Assembly: GCA_016926955.1 (NCBI GenBank)
Contig: JAFGNN010000042.1
Location: forward strand, 1-49,401
DNA from: Spirochaetales bacterium
GTDB lineage: Bacteria; Spirochaetota; Spirochaetia; Treponematales; UBA12059
Direction of reading: 5' to 3'
Length of the DNA stretch: 49,401 nucleotides
Shown here in pieces: positions 24,390 to 32,590 of the stretch. The notes below the pieces were generated by a model, which worked only from the letters and a program-made list of their open reading frames with translations, was not told the DNA's origin and did not search any database. Position 1 is the stretch's first letter. The number at the start of each line of letters is the position of its first letter. The position numbers and the translations under genes are program-made.

Positions 24390-25919
24390 CTATCGCGCGT
24401 ACTCCACGATGCGGGTCTCGCGGATGATGGTCACCTTGATGCGGCCCGGGTAGCGCAGCTCGCTCTCGATCTTCTTGGCTATCTGCCGGCACAGGTCGCG
24501 GGCGCCTTCGTCCGATACCTGGTCGGTGTTGACGAGGATGCGGAGCTCGCGGCCGGCCTGGATGGCGTAGGCCTTGTCGACCCCGCCGAAACCCTCGGCG
24601 ATGGCCTCCAGGTTCTCGAGGCGCTTGACGTAGTTGTCGAGCGTCTCGCGCCGCGCGCCGGGACGGGCCGCGCTGATGGCGTCCGCCATCTGCACGATGA
24701 CCGACTCGATGCAGCTCGGCTCGACGTCGGCGTGGTGGCTGCCGATGGCGTTCACCACGCGCGGGTCCTCGCCCATCTTGCGCGCCAGCTCCATGCCGAC
24801 CTCGGCGTGGTTCTGGTCGGAGTCGGTCTCGATGCCCTTGCCGATATCGTGCAGCAGGGCGCCGCGTTTGGCGATCTCGCGGTTGGCGCCGACCTCGGCG
24901 GCCAGCATGCCCGCTATGACGGCGACTTCCTTCGAGTGCGCCAGCACGTTCTGGCCGTAGCTGGTGCGGAAGTGCAGGCGCCCGAGCGACTTGATCAGCT
25001 CCTGGCCCAGGTTGTGGAGCCCCAGGTCGAAGACGACCTTCTCGCCTTCCTCGTAGATCTTCTGGCTGATCTCGCGCGTGACCTTCTGCACCACTTCCTC
25101 GATGCGGGCGGGGTGGATGCGGCCGTCCGCGATGAGGCGCTCGAGCGACACGCGCGCGATCTCGCGGCGCACCGGGTCGAAGCACGAGATGACGACCGCC
25201 TCGGGCGTGTCGTCGATGATGACGTCGACGCCGGTCAGGGTCTCGAGGGTGCGGATGTTGCGGCCCTCGCGGCCGATGATGCGGCCCTTCATCTCGTCGC
25301 TCGGCAACGACACGCTCGTGACGGTCAGCTCCGCGGTGACATCGGTAGCCAGCCGTTGCATGGTGGTTACCAGGATGTCGCGCGAGCGCTTCTCGGCGGC
25401 GAGCGTCGCCTCCTGCTCGATCTTGTTGATGATGACCTGGGCGTCGTGCTTCGCCTCGTTCTCGAGGCCCTGGATGATCAGCTTGGTCGCTTCCTCGGCC
25501 GAGAGGCCAGAGATGCGCTCGAGTTCCTGACGGTAGCGCTCCTCCTGACCTGAAAGGAAGGCCTCGCGCTCGGCGATGCCCTTCTCGCGTTCCTCGAAAG
25601 CCAGCTCCTGGTCCTCGACGGCCTTGGTCTTGCGGTCGAGGGTCTCTTCCTTCAGCTCGATGCGCCGTTCGAGCCGCTGCAGCTCCGTCCGGCGCTCCCG
25701 ATTCTCCCGTTCCTGCTGGTTCCGTTCCCGAATGAGCGTTTCTTTGGCTTCGAGGAGTATTTCCTTGCTCTTCGCCTCGGCCTCTTTAACCGCTTCCTGA
25801 CGAACTCGCTCCGCCATCTGCTCTGCGGAGGTAAGCTGGAATCTGGCGTAAAGCCAGCGTATCGTCCATCCAAGGATCAGACCGACCAGCGGGAGGGACA
25901 CGTACAACGCAGTAGCCAT
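24390..25919 (-). CDS. rny: Ribonuclease Y
   Basis: A 509-residue membrane-anchored endoribonuclease that starts mRNA decay. An N-terminal helix (LYVSLPLVGLILGWTIRWLY) is followed by a long charged coiled coil (about 30-190), a KH domain (MKGRIIGREGRNIRTLETLTG) and an HD domain (LLHDIGKGIETDSDQNHAEVG, GSHHADVEPSCIESVIVQMAD). It ends with the family's characteristic RIKVTIIRETRIVEYAR. The length is normal for the family. Start is ATG 25919 after a GGGGGA site, with a consensus promoter (TTGACA-16 bp-TATAAT) about 32 bp upstream. ymdB follows. Confidence 0.97.
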   Translation of the reverse strand: MATALYVSLPLVGLILGWTIRWLYARFQLTSAEQMAERVRQEAVKEAEAKSKEILLEAKETLIRERNQQERENRERRTELQRLERRIELKEETLDRKTKAVEDQELAFEEREKGIAEREAFLSGQEERYRQELERISGLSAEEATKLIIQGLENEAKHDAQVIINKIEQEATLAAEKRSRDILVTTMQRLATDVTAELTVTSVSLPSDEMKGRIIGREGRNIRTLETLTGVDVIIDDTPEAVVISCFDPVRREIARVSLERLIADGRIHPARIEEVVQKVTREISQKIYEEGEKVVFDLGLHNLGQELIKSLGRLHFRTSYGQNVLAHSKEVAVIAGMLAAEVGANREIAKRGALLHDIGKGIETDSDQNHAEVGMELARKMGEDPRVVNAIGSHHADVEPSCIESVIVQMADAISAARPGARRETLDNYVKRLENLEAIAEGFGGVDKAYAIQAGRELRILVNTDQVSDEGARDLCRQIAKKIESELRYPGRIKVTIIRETRIVEYAR

Positions 25920-25950
25920 GGTTCCCCCTGCTCTCGAACTATTTTTGACG

Positions 25951-25978
25951 ATTATAGCGATAGGCGGCCGATTGTCAA
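25951..25978 (-). promoter_or_regulatory. Promoter of rny
   Basis: Perfect hexamers TTGACA (25978-25973) and TATAAT (25956-25951) with 16 bp between them; leader of about 25 nt with a Shine-Dalgarno. Confidence 0.85.
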
Positions 25979-26040
25979 GGAACGAGGTTTCCGCGACCGG
26001 CTCCCATTCCCCGGTCCAGGAAGGAAATCCGGAGCGCACG

Positions 26041-26069
26041 TTGACGTCAGGGCGGGCGTGGCGTACACT
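26041..26069 (+). promoter_or_regulatory. Promoter upstream of the RRM protein gene
   Basis: TTGACG (26041-26046), 17 bp, TACACT (26064-26069). The predicted start near 26076 leaves a leader of about 290 nt. Confidence 0.55.
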
Positions 26070-26075
26070 TTTTCG

Positions 26076-26366
26076 CAAGCCGGACCCCTTGACGGGGCGG
26101 CCAGCGGTCTTTCACAGAGGACGGTTCTTCGCTTCGAACGGACTCCTGGAAACGGGTCTTCAGCGTTCGCGCGGCGGGGGCGGCCCGACGGCGGCCGAGC
26201 TCGCCATTTCTCCCAAGTCCAGCGCCGGGGGCGCCACGCCCCGGCCTTCCTGTTTCGCCGATAAGTACGGGCATTCGAACCGCCCCGAGCGTCGATCGCC
26301 GATCCGCCTCAGCGCGGATCGAGCAACCCGCCCTACCGGGGCGGGGCGAGTCGAGGATTTCCCCGA
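26076..26366 (+). other. Long 5' leader of the RRM-protein mRNA
   Basis: A gene-free stretch of about 290 nt between the promoter and the RRM ATG. A GC-rich hairpin (CCCGCCC/GGGGCGGG, about 26328-26345) sits just before the GAGGA ribosome site. No known riboswitch class is recognised. Long structured leaders are common for cold-inducible RNA-binding proteins, so post-transcriptional control is plausible. Confidence 0.4.
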
Positions 26367-26651
26367 ATGGCCAAGAAGGTATACGTCGGAAACATGAACT
26401 ACGGCACGACCGAGACGAGCCTCAGGAACCTCTTCAGCCAGTACGGCGAGGTCGGTTCCGTGAACATCATCGTCGATCGCGTCACCGGCAGGGCCAAGGG
26501 CTTCGGTTTCGTGGAGATGCCCGACGACGCCGCCGCCATGGCGGCGATCGAGGCACTCGACGGCCAGGAGTTCGAAGGCCGCCAGCTCCGCGTCAACGAG
26601 GCGCAGGAACGGCCCAAGAACGACCACCCGTACCGGCCGCGCTCGTACTGA
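26367..26651 (+). CDS. Single-RRM RNA-binding protein
   Basis: A 94-residue protein made of one RNA recognition motif. RNP-2 is VYVGNMNYG (residues 5-13) and RNP-1 is KGFGFVEM (about 44-51), with the aromatic residues needed for RNA stacking. A short basic tail (RPKNDHPYRPRSY) follows. Such proteins resemble the cold-inducible Rbp family of cyanobacteria and are found in several bacterial phyla including spirochaetes. The start is the ATG at 26367, with GAGGA nine bases upstream. Two hairpins follow the stop codon. RNA-chaperone function is inferred from the family. Confidence 0.92.
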   Translation: MAKKVYVGNMNYGTTETSLRNLFSQYGEVGSVNIIVDRVTGRAKGFGFVEMPDDAAAMAAIEALDGQEFEGRQLRVNEAQERPKNDHPYRPRSY

Positions 26652-26664
26652 AGCGCCCGTTTCC

Positions 26665-26721
26665 GGTCCGTCCCCGAGGGGACGGACCCTTGGAGCCCCC
26701 GGAAGCCGTCGCCCGGGGGCT
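26665..26721 (+). terminator. Tandem hairpins between converging RRM and RluA-family genes
   Basis: A perfect 11-bp stem GGTCCGTCCCC/GGGGACGGACC (26665-26688), then AGCCCCCGG/CCGGGGGCT (26694-26721). T-runs are poor, so termination is likely but may be weak. Confidence 0.5.
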
Positions 26722-26738
26722 TCATCTCGTCCGGAGGC

Positions 26739-27692
26739 TCAGAACCCCCGCTCGTCCTCGCGGGGAAGCGCCAGGCCGAGCCCGCCCAGCACCTCGACGA
26801 AGCGCGCGGGCAGCATGGAGACGATGGTCCGCGGCTCCTCGCCGGGCGCGAACGAGAGCCTGAGCCGACGCGCGTGGAGCATCAGGGTCGCCTTCGGAAA
26901 GCGCGCGGACGGCTTGCCGTAGATCGGATCGCCGAGTATGGGACAGCCGAGGTGTCGCATGTGGACCCGGAGCTGGTGGGTGCGCCCCGTCCGCAGCCTG
27001 AGCGCGACCAGCGTGAAGGTCTCGCCCCCGGCTCGGCGCTCCGCCAGGACCTTCCAGCGCGTCGACGAGAATCGCCCCGCCTCGCCGTCGGCCGGCGCCA
27101 CCACCGCGAAGCGCTTGCGGTTCCTCGGGTCGCGGCCCAGGCGGTTCTCGACCAGGCCCTCCGCCGCGGGAAGGCGTCCCTGGAGCACGGCCAGGTAGTC
27201 CTTGCGCGCCGTGCGCTCGCGGAACTGGGCTGCCAGGTACTCGAGGGCCCGCTCGTCCTTGGCCGCGACGACGAGTCCCGAGGTGTCCTTGTCGAGACGA
27301 TGCACGATGCCGGCGCGCGGCGGAACGGGCAGGCCGGCCCTGGCCAGGCGGCCCAGCAGGGCGTTCGCGAGGGTGCCCGACCAGTTTCCCGCCGCGGGAT
27401 GCACCACCATGCCCTGGGCCTTGTCGACGACGAGGGCGGAGCCGTTTTCGAAAACGACGTCGAGCGGTATGTCCTCGGGCTCGAAGGAGCGGTCCGATTC
27501 GTCCGTCCAGGCCAGCTCCAGCGTCTCGCCACCCGAAAGGAGGGCCGAGGGCTTGGCGGCCTTGCCGTCGACCAGGGCGGATTCGAGCCGGGACTTGAAC
27601 TGCGAACGCGTGAGGATCCCGAGGCGCTCGGCCACGTAACGGTCGAGGCGTAGCGGGGAGTCGAGCTCGACGCGACCCGAATAGCGTCCCAC
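26739..27692 (-). CDS. RluA-family 23S rRNA pseudouridine synthase (RluD-like)
   Basis: A 317-residue protein with an N-terminal S4 domain (LRLDRYVAERLGILTRSQFKSRLE) and the RluA catalytic domain. The catalytic Asp is in GIVHRLDKDTSGLVVAAKD. The conserved LRTGRTHQLRVHMRHLGCPILGDPIYG block is intact. The S4-plus-RluA layout and length fit RluD (large-subunit helix 69) or RluC; the two cannot be separated by eye. Start is GTG 27692 after a GGAGG site. It converges with the RRM gene and is divergent from DUF432. Confidence 0.93.
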   Translation of the reverse strand: MGRYSGRVELDSPLRLDRYVAERLGILTRSQFKSRLESALVDGKAAKPSALLSGGETLELAWTDESDRSFEPEDIPLDVVFENGSALVVDKAQGMVVHPAAGNWSGTLANALLGRLARAGLPVPPRAGIVHRLDKDTSGLVVAAKDERALEYLAAQFRERTARKDYLAVLQGRLPAAEGLVENRLGRDPRNRKRFAVVAPADGEAGRFSSTRWKVLAERRAGGETFTLVALRLRTGRTHQLRVHMRHLGCPILGDPIYGKPSARFPKATLMLHARRLRLSFAPGEEPRTIVSMLPARFVEVLGGLGLALPREDERGF

Positions 27693-27810
27693 GGGGCCTC
27701 CGGACGCGTCGCCTTGCGCCGCAAGGCCGCATCGTATAGGGTGAAACGACGGTCCGGCGGGCAGTATAGGCGCGCGCGGACCGACGCATCAAGCACAGGA
27801 GGCTTATCCG

Positions 27811-28575
27811 ATGTGGGAAGAGCGCGCCATCCCCGAACGCGGGACGCTCGCCTGGCGCTTCTCGGAGCGGACCGTGTTCCTCCGCGCCTCGGGCTCGGGC
27901 GTCGAGGTGGCCGAGGATGCGTCGGCCGGAGCCGGAGCGGGAACGGTCGCCGTCACGCGAGCGTCGCCCGCGGGCCTGTCATGGCGCCGGATCGCGCTCG
28001 GCCGGAAGCCGGAGCTCGCGCGCCTTTCTCCACGCGTCCCGGAAAAACCCTGGCTGGTCCTGTTCAGCCCCGCCCTGGAACTGGCCCCGCGCACGGCCAC
28101 CGCGGGCTGGATACGCGCGCCGCTCTCCGCGGACCTGGTGGTGGACGGGCTTCCCCTGCTCCGCGAGCTCGGCCTCTGCGCCCGGAAGACAGCCTGGTTC
28201 GGCTCGCCCCAGAACGGCCTGCTCTGCCTCGCCGCCGGAAGCGCCTTCACGGAGTCGCCATCGGCCGCGCCGGGCGCCATCGCCCTTCCGCTCGCGGTCC
28301 GCAACGATACCGCCGAGCGCGTCGAACTCGCGCGGCTCTGCGTCTACGGCGACTCCGTCGGCGCCTGGGGGCGGGAGGACGGTCCGCTCGTGATCGGCGA
28401 CTCGCTCGAGTGCACCGTCAGCGATGCCGGCACCCGAGTTTCCACGCGGCACGGACGCCCGAGGCCGGAGCTCGCGGGGCCTGACACGGTCGAGCTGGCG
28501 GCGCCGCGCCAGAACGCCCAGGACCGCTTCTTCGCCCGGAGCGTGGAGCTGCTCAAGGTCATCGCCGGCATGTAA
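27811..28575 (+). CDS. DUF432-like protein encoded before MscS
   Basis: A 254-residue soluble protein with no membrane segment or signal peptide. It reads as a beta-rich protein with the segments WRRIALGRKPELARLSPRVP, APLSADLVVDGLPLLRELGL, and KTAWFGSPQNGLLCL, then a C-terminal RFFARSVELLKVIAGM. The pattern and the position directly before an MscS gene fit DUF432, a family known to neighbour mechanosensitive channels in archaea and bacteria. The biochemical role is unknown. A good AGGAGG site precedes the ATG at 27811; 15 bp separate it from mscS, so they are one operon. Confidence 0.72.
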   Translation: MWEERAIPERGTLAWRFSERTVFLRASGSGVEVAEDASAGAGAGTVAVTRASPAGLSWRRIALGRKPELARLSPRVPEKPWLVLFSPALELAPRTATAGWIRAPLSADLVVDGLPLLRELGLCARKTAWFGSPQNGLLCLAAGSAFTESPSAAPGAIALPLAVRNDTAERVELARLCVYGDSVGAWGREDGPLVIGDSLECTVSDAGTRVSTRHGRPRPELAGPDTVELAAPRQNAQDRFFARSVELLKVIAGM

Positions 28576-28590
28576 GGAGGAGCGACGCGC

Positions 28591-29529
28591 ATGAACGGAA
28601 CCGACATCGCCGCCGAGGCGGCGGAGACCGCCGCCGGGGCTCCCGCCGAGAGTGCCGCGAGCCTGCTCGAGGCCCTGCGGGGCTTCGTGTCCGCGGAAGC
28701 CCTGACGACCGCCCTGAAAGCAGCGGCCATCCTGGTCATCGGCCTGGCCCTGGTCCGCCTCGCGGCCCTCGTCACCGGAAAGCTGACGCGCGGCAGGCTC
28801 CAGGGCCGCGGCTCCGACCTGGCGGTCCGCGCCGTCCGCTACGCGGGCTTCGTCCTGGTGCTCGTCAACCTCTTCGACGTGCTCGGCATCAACCTCTCCG
28901 CCCTGCTCGGCGCGGCGGGCATCGCGGGCGTGGCCATCGGCTTCGCGGCGCAGACCTCGATGTCGAACCTGATCTCGGGCGTCTTCCTGCTCTCGGAAAA
29001 GGCCTTCGACAAGGGAGACGTCATCCAGGTCGACGCGACCGTCGGCGTGGTCGAGACGGTCGACCTGCTCTCGGTCAAGCTCCGCACCTTCGACAACCGC
29101 CTGATCCGCATCCCCAACGAGACCATGGTCAAGTCGAACATCATCAACGCGACGCGCTACCCGATACGCCGCGTGGACTTTCCCGTCGGCGTCGCCTACG
29201 GCACGGACCTGGCCCGCGCCAGGGAAGTCCTCATGGAACTCGCCGCCGCGAGCCCCTGGGTGCTTGCGGAGCCCGAGCCGCTCTTCATCGCGGACGGCTT
29301 CGGCGCGAGCGCCATCAACCTCCTCTTCGGCCCCTGGGTGCGGAAGGAGGACTACCTGGCGGTGAAGAACGAACTCGTGCCCGCCATCGCGAAGCGCTTC
29401 GACGAGGAAGGCATCGTCATAGCCTTCCAGACCCTGACCCTGAACGGCTCGGTGGAAGCCCGGGTCGCCCCGAAGCCGAAGGCCGCGCCTCCGCGCGCCG
29501 GCGTCGGCAAGCCCGCGCGAAGATCCTGA
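28591..29529 (+). CDS. MscS-family mechanosensitive ion channel
   Basis: A 312-residue small-conductance channel. Three hydrophobic segments precede the pore-lining helix (LSALLGAAGIAGVAIGFAAQ), then the VFLLSEKAFDKGDVIQVDATVGVVETVDLLSVKLRTFDN beta domain of MscS and the alpha/beta C-terminal cage. The Ala/Gly knob pattern and downstream RIPNE motif are standard. It protects against osmotic downshock by releasing ions. TAAGGAGG overlaps the DUF432 stop and positions the ATG at 28591. A basic Pro/Ala-rich tail ends the protein. Confidence 0.93.
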   Translation: MNGTDIAAEAAETAAGAPAESAASLLEALRGFVSAEALTTALKAAAILVIGLALVRLAALVTGKLTRGRLQGRGSDLAVRAVRYAGFVLVLVNLFDVLGINLSALLGAAGIAGVAIGFAAQTSMSNLISGVFLLSEKAFDKGDVIQVDATVGVVETVDLLSVKLRTFDNRLIRIPNETMVKSNIINATRYPIRRVDFPVGVAYGTDLARAREVLMELAAASPWVLAEPEPLFIADGFGASAINLLFGPWVRKEDYLAVKNELVPAIAKRFDEEGIVIAFQTLTLNGSVEARVAPKPKAAPPRAGVGKPARRS

Positions 29530-29581
29530 AACTTGACGCTGTGCCGCCGATGCCGTATCGTGGCGCGGAAGGAGATCAAAC

Positions 29582-30028
29582 ATGGACAAGGAGCAGGCCC
29601 TCACCAAGGTGAGCCTTTTCGAGAAGCTTACGGAACGCCACATCAAGGGCATAGCACAGATCTGTACGGAGCGCGTGTTCGAGGCGGGCGACTACCTCAT
29701 GAAGCAGGGCGAGAGCGGCATCGGCCTTTTCATCATCCTGTCGGGCAAGGTCAAGATCGAGAAAACCGGCCTCTCGGGCGACAAGGTCGAGATTGCCGAG
29801 AACGGCCCCGGGGACATCATGGGCGAGATGGCCGTATTCGACGGCGCCCCCCGTTCCGCGAGCGTGGTCGCCGCCGAACGGACCAAGTGCCTGGTGCTGG
29901 CCTCGTGGGAGTTCAACTCATTCCTGAAGTCGCACCCCGAGGTGGCCATCGACATCCTGCCGATCGTGGTGAAGCGCTTCCGGGAGACCAACGAGGCCCT
30001 GACCGGCCTCCGCGCCGTCCGCCACTAG
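29582..30028 (+). CDS. Stand-alone cyclic nucleotide-binding domain protein
   Basis: A 148-residue single CNB/cNMP domain (LFEKLTERHIKGIAQICTERVFEAG at the start, then GDIMGEMAVFDGAPRSASVVA). The phosphate-binding cassette keeps the Gly-Glu pair and the Arg that contacts the cyclic phosphate (APRSAS). There is no HTH or kinase domain, so it is not a Crp regulator by itself. It starts at ATG 29582 with AAGGAG upstream, 52 bp after mscS. Context suggests a link with the DUF432-MscS pair, with cAMP from the haem cyclase as a possible ligand; both are inferences. Confidence 0.88.
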   Translation: MDKEQALTKVSLFEKLTERHIKGIAQICTERVFEAGDYLMKQGESGIGLFIILSGKVKIEKTGLSGDKVEIAENGPGDIMGEMAVFDGAPRSASVVAAERTKCLVLASWEFNSFLKSHPEVAIDILPIVVKRFRETNEALTGLRAVRH

Positions 30029-30045
30029 CCTCACCGACCAAAGGC

Positions 30046-30157
30046 AACCACGGAGCCACGGAGGCAGGGAGGCAAGAGGGAGGAAGAAGGGATGGGGTAT
30101 TTCTACAGTCCCTATTCCTGCTCCCTCCTAGCTCCGAAACTCCGTGCCTCTGTGGTT
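30046..30157. repeat. Dispersed palindromic repeat, copy 2
   Basis: The left arm (from 30046, AACCACGGAGCCACGGAG) and right arm (30140-30157, ending CTCTGTGGTT) form the same palindrome family as 24254-24373, with an equally purine-rich/pyrimidine-rich centre. It fills the convergent gap between the CNB and HAD genes. Confidence 0.75.
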
Positions 30158-30159
30158 TC

Positions 30160-30849
30160 TTATTTGAAGAAGGTTTGCATGACCAGGGAGGGGTCGAGGG
30201 TCTCGGGGCCTTCGGCGAAGACCATGTCGGCCCGGTCGAATTCCGGCGCGGCCGGGCCGTGGCGCGGATCCGGCACCCCGACGCAGGCCATGCCGGCCGC
30301 CTTGGCCGCCAGCACCCCGTAGCGCGAATCCTCGAACACGAGGCAGTCCGCGGGAGCGACACCGAGGCGGCGGGCGGCCTCGAGGAAGACGTCCGGCTCG
30401 GGCTTGCCGCGCGGCACCTCGCTCGCGGACACCACGATGCCGAAGCGTTCCCTCAGGCCCGCGTGTCGGAGCGTCTCGTCGATGACGTCGGGCGAGGAGC
30501 CTGAAGCCACCGCCACCGGCACGCCCCGCGCCTCCAGGGCATCGAGCAGGCGAACCACCGCAGGAAAGGCCCGGGTCCGGTCCCTCGCGTGGTCGAGGTA
30601 GTGACGGTCCTTGAGCCTGACCCGTTCGTGCCAGGGCACCTCGTTGAGCGGACTCTCCGGCCAGCGTTCCTCGATGACCCGGAACATCTCGCCGACGCCG
30701 CGGCCCACCATGCGGCGGTTGAACTCGTCGTCGTAGTCGATGCCGAAACGGGCGAGAAAGGCGCGGTCGCTCTCGAAGTAGACGGGCTCGGAGTCGAGCA
30801 CGGTGCCGTCCAGGTCGAAAAGGCAGGCCTTGAGGTTCTTCCGGTTCAT
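30160..30849 (-). CDS. HAD-superfamily phosphatase (beta-phosphoglucomutase/phosphoglycolate phosphatase type)
   Basis: A 229-residue HAD hydrolase: motif I LFDLDGTVLDSEPVYFES, motif II VAVASGSS, motif III Lys in RGKPEPDVFLEAARRLG, and motif IV CLVFEDSRYGVLAAKAAGM. The cap is of the C1 helical type, with MVGRGVGEMFRV, as in beta-phosphoglucomutase and sugar or glycolate phosphatases. The exact substrate is unknown. GAGG lies well spaced before ATG 30849; the ATG at 30855, which overlaps the truA stop (ATGA), is an alternative. It is the last gene of the dxs operon. Confidence 0.9.
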   Translation of the reverse strand: MNRKNLKACLFDLDGTVLDSEPVYFESDRAFLARFGIDYDDEFNRRMVGRGVGEMFRVIEERWPESPLNEVPWHERVRLKDRHYLDHARDRTRAFPAVVRLLDALEARGVPVAVASGSSPDVIDETLRHAGLRERFGIVVSASEVPRGKPEPDVFLEAARRLGVAPADCLVFEDSRYGVLAAKAAGMACVGVPDPRHGPAAPEFDRADMVFAEGPETLDPSLVMQTFFK

Positions 30850-30851
30850 GG

Positions 30852-31718
30852 TCATTCCTCGATGTAGCCGATGCCCGGGACCAGGCGCGATCCGCCCTCC
30901 GTCCCGTCGCACCCGTCCGGACCTTCAGCGCCGTCCTCGAGGACCGCGCGGCCGCGCCGGGTCGGCGTGGGATAGTAGTCGACGTTCCACAGGAAGAGGC
31001 CCCGCGCCGGGGCGGTGGCGCCGGCGCGCGCGCGGTCCCGAGCGTCCAGGGCCGCACGGAATTCGTCCCCGCCGCCGCCCGCCGCCTCGAGCTCGATCAT
31101 GCTGCCGACGAGCGAGCGGACCATGCGCCAGAGGAAGGCGTTGGCCTCGACCTCGAACACGAGCAGGCCGTCGCCCTCGGCCCGCCACGAGGCGCGGTGC
31201 ACATAGCGCGAGCGGTTCTCCGCCGGGTCCTTGGCGCTCGAGTACGTGGTGAAGTCGAGCTCTCCCCTGAGCGCGCGGGCCATGGACTGCAGGCGGCCCG
31301 TGTCGGGGACACGGCGCAGGTGCCAGGCGTAGCGGGCCCTCCACGGCGGGCAGTACGGGGAGGTGTCGACGAAATACCGGTAACTCCGCGATCGCGCGTC
31401 GTAGCGGGCGTGGAAGTCGGGATCGGCCTCCGAGGCGGAAAGGACGCGTACGTCGCGGGGCAGGAGCCGGTCGAGGGCCGGCCGGAAGCGCTCCGCGGGA
31501 ATCGACGCGATGTCGCTGCGGAAATGCGCGACCTGGCGCGCGGCATGGACGCCGGCGTCGGTCCGGCCTGCGCCGGTGACCGGCACGGGGTGTCCGTGCA
31601 TCTTCGCGAGCGCCGACTCGAGGGCTTCCTGCACGGACCTGACGCCGTGCTGCCTCTGCCAGCCGGAAAAATCCGTGCCGTCGTACGAGAGGTCGAGACG
31701 TATGCTGCGCTTAATCAT
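30852..31718 (-). CDS. truA: tRNA pseudouridine(38-40) synthase
   Basis: A 288-residue TruA. The catalytic Asp is in GAGRTDAGVHAARQVAHF. The N-terminal RLDLSYDGTDFSGWQRQ, RSYRYFV, and the FEVEANAFLWRMVRSLVGSMIE block near the C-terminus are the family landmarks. The last 40 residues are an unusual Asp/Gly/Glu-rich extension. It modifies the anticodon stem-loop of many tRNAs. The ATG at 31718 overlaps the DUF2225 gene by 8 bp. Confidence 0.95.
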   Translation of the reverse strand: MIKRSIRLDLSYDGTDFSGWQRQHGVRSVQEALESALAKMHGHPVPVTGAGRTDAGVHAARQVAHFRSDIASIPAERFRPALDRLLPRDVRVLSASEADPDFHARYDARSRSYRYFVDTSPYCPPWRARYAWHLRRVPDTGRLQSMARALRGELDFTTYSSAKDPAENRSRYVHRASWRAEGDGLLVFEVEANAFLWRMVRSLVGSMIELEAAGGGGDEFRAALDARDRARAGATAPARGLFLWNVDYYPTPTRRGRAVLEDGAEGPDGCDGTEGGSRLVPGIGYIEE

Positions 31719-32589
31719 CGTCTGAATCGTCGTCCTGGTTCAGTTCGGCCTTGAGGCGGTCGTAGAGATCGCGGGCCTTGTCGAGCAGGGGGCCGGGTTT
31801 CGATTTTGAGCGCTTGCCGAGCCCGAACATGCGGGCGATGGTCCGCTTCGAGGCGTCGAGCGCGGACCGTCGCGCCGCCTCGTCCTCGCTCGGCCCGCAC
31901 TTGAGCTCGAGGATTCCGGCGACGTAGAGCACGCCCTCGTACCCGTAGTTCTTGTCGGTGTCCGGGCCGAGCCAGCGCAGCGCCGAGACCTGCTCCCTTC
32001 CGTGCTGCTCGTACTCGATGGCCGCGCGGTAGAGCACCCGCGCCTTGTTCCGGAATATGGCCGCGGCCCAGGCGTAGTCCCGGCCCGGCTCCTCGGCCTC
32101 CAGTTCGTCGCAGAGCCAGGCCGCGCGGAGGGCGGCGTTCCCCTGCTTGAAGGTCGGCGCCGCGTCCTTGCCGAAACGCTCATAGGTCAGCATGGCCAGG
32201 TAGTAGCTGGCCGCGCCCTCCACGAGGCGCCTCGGATCCTGGAAATCCAGGGGGCCGAACACGCGCTGCACCGACTCGATGCGGTTGGCGGTGTCCTGCA
32301 CGATCGCCTCGGCTACCTTGGGCGTCATGGCGACGAAGTCGTGCTTCCAGGCGGCCGCGAAACAGGAGGGACAGACGGTGAGCTCGTAGACGAGCGGGCG
32401 GACCGTGCCCCAGGCCTGAGTGGGAATGTAGAGCCGGTGGAGCTCGTCGGTCAGGTCGCCCGCGTTGACCCGGCCGGAGAAGAGCTCCTCGCGGCGGAAG
32501 TTGGCGTCGCAGGCGGGACAGCGGATGGAATCTTTTGCGGTGAAAGTGACCTTGCGGTCCTTCGCCGCCGCCTTGCCGAGCATGCCCAT
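31711..32589 (-). CDS. DUF2225 family protein
   Basis: A 292-residue protein with two Cys pairs near the N-terminus (IRCPACDANFRREEL and ELTVCPSCFAAAW) that can form a zinc site, followed by an all-helical TPR-like region with repeated Tyr/Ala patterns (GAASYYLAMLTYERFG, IFRNKARVLYRAAIEYEQHG). The C-terminus is strongly acidic (NQDDDSDDD). These features match DUF2225, a family of unknown function found in firmicutes and spirochaetes. It lies one base after acpS and overlaps truA. Confidence 0.85.
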   Translation of the reverse strand: MGMLGKAAAKDRKVTFTAKDSIRCPACDANFRREELFSGRVNAGDLTDELHRLYIPTQAWGTVRPLVYELTVCPSCFAAAWKHDFVAMTPKVAEAIVQDTANRIESVQRVFGPLDFQDPRRLVEGAASYYLAMLTYERFGKDAAPTFKQGNAALRAAWLCDELEAEEPGRDYAWAAAIFRNKARVLYRAAIEYEQHGREQVSALRWLGPDTDKNYGYEGVLYVAGILELKCGPSEDEAARRSALDASKRTIARMFGLGKRSKSKPGPLLDKARDLYDRLKAELNQDDDSDDD

Positions 32590-32590
32590 G

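Noticed and set aside
24208-24390. Frame with TTEARRHG-like residues in the rny-ymdB gap
   Set aside because: It is produced by the GGAGGCAC palindromic repeat and has no ribosome site or conservation beyond the repeat.
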